The position numbers were made by a program, and so were the translations under genes. A stretch of DNA of 64,000 nt, from positions 1-64,000 of the forward strand of contig NZ_JALIDZ010000012.1 of the NCBI RefSeq assembly GCF_025397915.1, in the 5' to 3' direction. Every line of letters starts with the position of its first letter. Position 1 is the stretch's first letter. Shown here piece after piece: positions 61,838 to 64,000 of the stretch. The stretch is from Microbaculum marinisediminis. GTDB taxonomy: Bacteria > Pseudomonadota > Alphaproteobacteria > Rhizobiales > Tepidamorphaceae. The notes beneath the pieces are model-generated. The model was given only the letters and a program-made list of their open reading frames with translations, searched no databases and was not told where the DNA came from.

Positions 61838-63920
61838 GGGTACCGGTCGCCTCCCCTCGGCGCGCCCGCTCCAGCGCACTCATCTCCGCCATCACGGCCG
61901 AGGCGCGTGCGATCGGATTGGTCAGATAGAAGTCGCCGACCGCGCCGACGAACGCCGCCTTGTCGAGCTTGCCGCCCGCCTTCGCCAGCGTGGCGACTGC
62001 ATCGGCCGGCGCCGCTTCGATCGAATCGCGCCGCAGGAAATGCGGATGCGCCTCGTACAGCGCGCCGCGCAATTGCGCCAGCGTGTCGAACGGCAGCTTG
62101 TTGCCGAGGACGTCGGACAGGGCGCGCAGGATCGCCCAGTCTTCCCGGGCGTCGCCGGGCGGGAAACCGGCACGGTTGGCGACCTGCACCCGCCCCTCGG
62201 TATTCACGTAGGTACCGGACTTCTCGGTATAGGCGGCGCCCGGCAGGATCACGTCGGCGCGATGAGCGCCGCGGTCGCCATGCGTACCGATATAGACGAC
62301 GAACGGCCCGGCCGGCACCTCGATCTCGTCGGCGCCGAGCAGGAACAGCACGTCCGCCCCGCCGTCGAGCATGCCGGCAACGTCGTTGCCGCCCTCGCCC
62401 GGAACGAAACCGATGTCGAGCCCGCCGACACGCGCCGCCGCCGTATGCAGCACGCAGAAGCCGTTCCATTCGCCCTCGATCGCGCCGCTTCCGGCCGCGA
62501 TCGTCGCGGCCGTCGCAAGAACCGCCGCGCCATCCGGACGGGCCAAGGCGCCCTGACCGACGATGACCATCGGCTGCTTGGCCTCCTTCAGCACCTTGGC
62601 GAAGGCGTTGCCGCCCGAGGCGATCTCCGAAAGCGTGTCGGGTCCGGCGCCGAGATAATCGTAGTCGTAGGTCAGGTCCGGCTGCTCGCCGTGCACCACG
62701 CCGACCTTCAGGTCCCCGAGCAGCCAGCGCGCGCGAAGGCGCGCGTTCAGCACCGGTGCCTCGTGGCGCGGGTTTGACCCGACGATCAGGATCGCGTCGG
62801 CCTCGTCGATGCCGGCGATGCCCGCGTTGAACAGATAGGACGCGCGTCCCGCCTTCGGATCGAGCTTCGCGCCGTCCTGACGGCAGTCGATCGAAGCCGC
62901 GCCGAGGTTGTCCATCAGGCCCTTCAGCGCGAACATGTCCTCAACGCTGACGAGGTCGCCGGCAACCGCGCCGATCTTGTCGGGGCTCGTCGCCTTCACC
63001 TTTTCCGCGATCGCGGCAAACGCATCGTGCCAGGACGCCGGCTTCAGCTTGCCGTTCTCCCGCACATAGGGCTTGTCGAGACGCTGCGTCCTCAGGCCGT
63101 CCCAGATGAAGCGGGTCTTGTCGGAGATCCACTCCTCGTTCACATCGTCGTTGTTGCGCGGCATCACGCGCATCACTTCACGACCGCGCGCATCGACCCG
63201 GATGTTCGAACCGAGCGCGTCCATGACGTCGATCGACTCGGTCTTGTTCAGTTCCCACGGTCGCGCCTGGAAGGCGTAGGGGCGCGAGGTCAGCGCACCG
63301 ACCGGGCACAGGTCGATGACGTTGCCCTGCAGCTCCGACGACATCGCCGATTCCAGGTACGTCGTGATCTCCATGTCTTCGCCACGGCCGATGGCGCCGA
63401 GCTCGGGCGCGCCGGCGACCTCCGTGACGAAGCGGATGCAGCGCGTGCAATGGATGCAGCGCGTCATGATCGTCTTGACCAGCGGCCCGATATACTTGTC
63501 CTCGACGGCGCGCTTGTTCTCGTGGAACCGGCTGGAGTCGAGACCGTAGGCCATGGCCTGGTCCTGCAGGTCGCATTCGCCGCCCTGATCGCAGATCGGG
63601 CAGTCGAGCGGGTGGTTGATGAGCAGGAACTCCATCACCCCTTCGCGCGCCTTCTTGACCATCGGCGTTTTGGTGAACACCTCCGGCGGCTCGCCGTTCG
63701 GCCCCGGCCTGAGGTCGCGCACGGCCATGGCACAGGACGCGGCCGGCTTCGGCGGACCGCCCTTCACCTCGACCAGGCACATCCGGCAGTTGCCGGCGAT
63801 CGAAAGTCGCTCGTGGAAGCAGAAACGCGGGATTTCGACGCCCGCAACCTCGCACGCCTGCAAAAGCGTGTACTCGGCCGGGACGTCGACCTCGGTACCG
63901 TCGATGAGGATCTTGGTCAT
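61830..63920 (-). CDS. nuoG: NADH-quinone oxidoreductase subunit G
   Basis: NuoG is the large iron-sulfur subunit of the peripheral arm. The 696-residue product has the 2Fe-2S domain ([21 protein letters not shown]), the His/Cys cluster region ([20 protein letters not shown]), [16 protein letters not shown], and the molybdopterin-oxidoreductase-like domain that lacks cofactor in complex I. This is the short form, without an extra C-terminal cluster domain. It lies 12 nt after nuoF. Confidence 0.97.
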   Translation of the reverse strand: MTKILIDGTEVDVPAEYTLLQACEVAGVEIPRFCFHERLSIAGNCRMCLVEVKGGPPKPAASCAMAVRDLRPGPNGEPPEVFTKTPMVKKAREGVMEFLLINHPLDCPICDQGGECDLQDQAMAYGLDSSRFHENKRAVEDKYIGPLVKTIMTRCIHCTRCIRFVTEVAGAPELGAIGRGEDMEITTYLESAMSSELQGNVIDLCPVGALTSRPYAFQARPWELNKTESIDVMDALGSNIRVDARGREVMRVMPRNNDDVNEEWISDKTRFIWDGLRTQRLDKPYVRENGKLKPASWHDAFAAIAEKVKATSPDKIGAVAGDLVSVEDMFALKGLMDNLGAASIDCRQDGAKLDPKAGRASYLFNAGIAGIDEADAILIVGSNPRHEAPVLNARLRARWLLGDLKVGVVHGEQPDLTYDYDYLGAGPDTLSEIASGGNAFAKVLKEAKQPMVIVGQGALARPDGAAVLATAATIAAGSGAIEGEWNGFCVLHTAAARVGGLDIGFVPGEGGNDVAGMLDGGADVLFLLGADEIEVPAGPFVVYIGTHGDRGAHRADVILPGAAYTEKSGTYVNTEGRVQVANRAGFPPGDAREDWAILRALSDVLGNKLPFDTLAQLRGALYEAHPHFLRRDSIEAAPADAVATLAKAGGKLDKAAFVGAVGDFYLTNPIARASAVMAEMSALERARRGEATGTHG

Positions 63921-63932
63921 CCGTCTCGCCTC

Positions 63933-64000
63933 TTACTCCGCCGCCACCAGAGCGGGTTCAGCCTTCGGATTGGCCGCATATTCGTCGATGCGCCGCTCGA
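63933..64000 (-). CDS. nuoF: NADH-quinone oxidoreductase subunit F, 3' end only
   Basis: Only the last 21 codons and the stop lie in the window. They read ERRIDEYAANPKAEPALVAA and a final Glu, which fits the tail of rhizobial NuoF, the NADH/FMN-binding subunit. Identification rests mainly on position before nuoG. The rest of the gene is beyond the right edge. Confidence 0.8.
   Translation of the reverse strand, partial: ERRIDEYAANPKAEPALVAAE

Overview
The window is about 64 kb of high-GC chromosomal core sequence from an alphaproteobacterium, most likely of the order Hyphomicrobiales (Rhizobiales). The evidence is gene order and regulatory motifs: pdhABC with a lipoyl domain on E1-beta, the run trpC-moaC-moeA-lexA-comEC-gltX-gltA-lpxB-lpxI-lpxA-fabZ-lpxD-bamA-rseP-dxr-cdsA-uppS-frr-pyrH-tsf-rpsB, the nuo operon leading into birA-rnj-mce-DUF1467, a GAAC-N7-GAAC type LexA operator and a TTAA-N7-TTAAC CtrA-type site. 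I see no rRNA, tRNA, CRISPR array, insertion sequence or prophage. Genus cannot be told from the sequence.

Layout. 1-4 kb: pyruvate dehydrogenase genes (minus strand). 4-13 kb: ftsB, eno, a broken queF remnant (plus strand), kdsA, a small P-loop kinase, a VOC protein, pyrG, secG, tpiA, and a two-gene corrinoid-related pair (MetH-activation-like protein and a small 'virulence factor' family protein), all minus strand except the remnant. 13-20.7 kb: plus-strand operon ppiD-trpE-trpG-trpD-trpC-moaC-moeA. 20.7-22.5 kb: a solitary sulfotransferase-like gene facing lexA. 22.5-32 kb: comEC, gltX, gltA and the lipid A block. 32-43 kb: the envelope and translation block bamA to rpsB. 43-51 kb: dnaE, an intergenic region holding a LexA-controlled micro-ORF, a secreted orphan protein, lolD-lolC and proS. 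51-64 kb: an intergenic small RNA, DUF1467, methylmalonyl-CoA epimerase, RNase J, biotin ligase and complex I genes nuoN back to the 3' end of nuoF.

How the genes fit together. Most are housekeeping: pyruvate to acetyl-CoA to citrate (pdh, gltA), respiration (nuo), tryptophan and molybdopterin synthesis, the outer-membrane route (kdsA, lpxA/B/D/I, fabZ, bamA, lolCD, rseP), isoprenoid and phospholipid precursors (dxr, uppS, cdsA), translation (rpsB, tsf, frr, gltX, proS) and replication (dnaE).

Most interesting signals. (1) A 29-30 codon membrane-peptide ORF with a very strong Shine-Dalgarno sequence lies behind a promoter whose spacer is occupied by a perfect GTTC-N7-GTTC SOS box (46480-46626), just upstream of dnaE. 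It is a candidate SOS-induced small membrane protein of the SidA/TisB size class. (2) An independent small RNA gene with its own promoter and terminator lies between proS and DUF1467 (about 50897-51068), with a 21-bp perfect inverted repeat upstream. (3) queF survives only as its two ends joined by an internal deletion. (4) A perfect CtrA-type site precedes ftsB. All of these are read by eye; no database search or folding was run.
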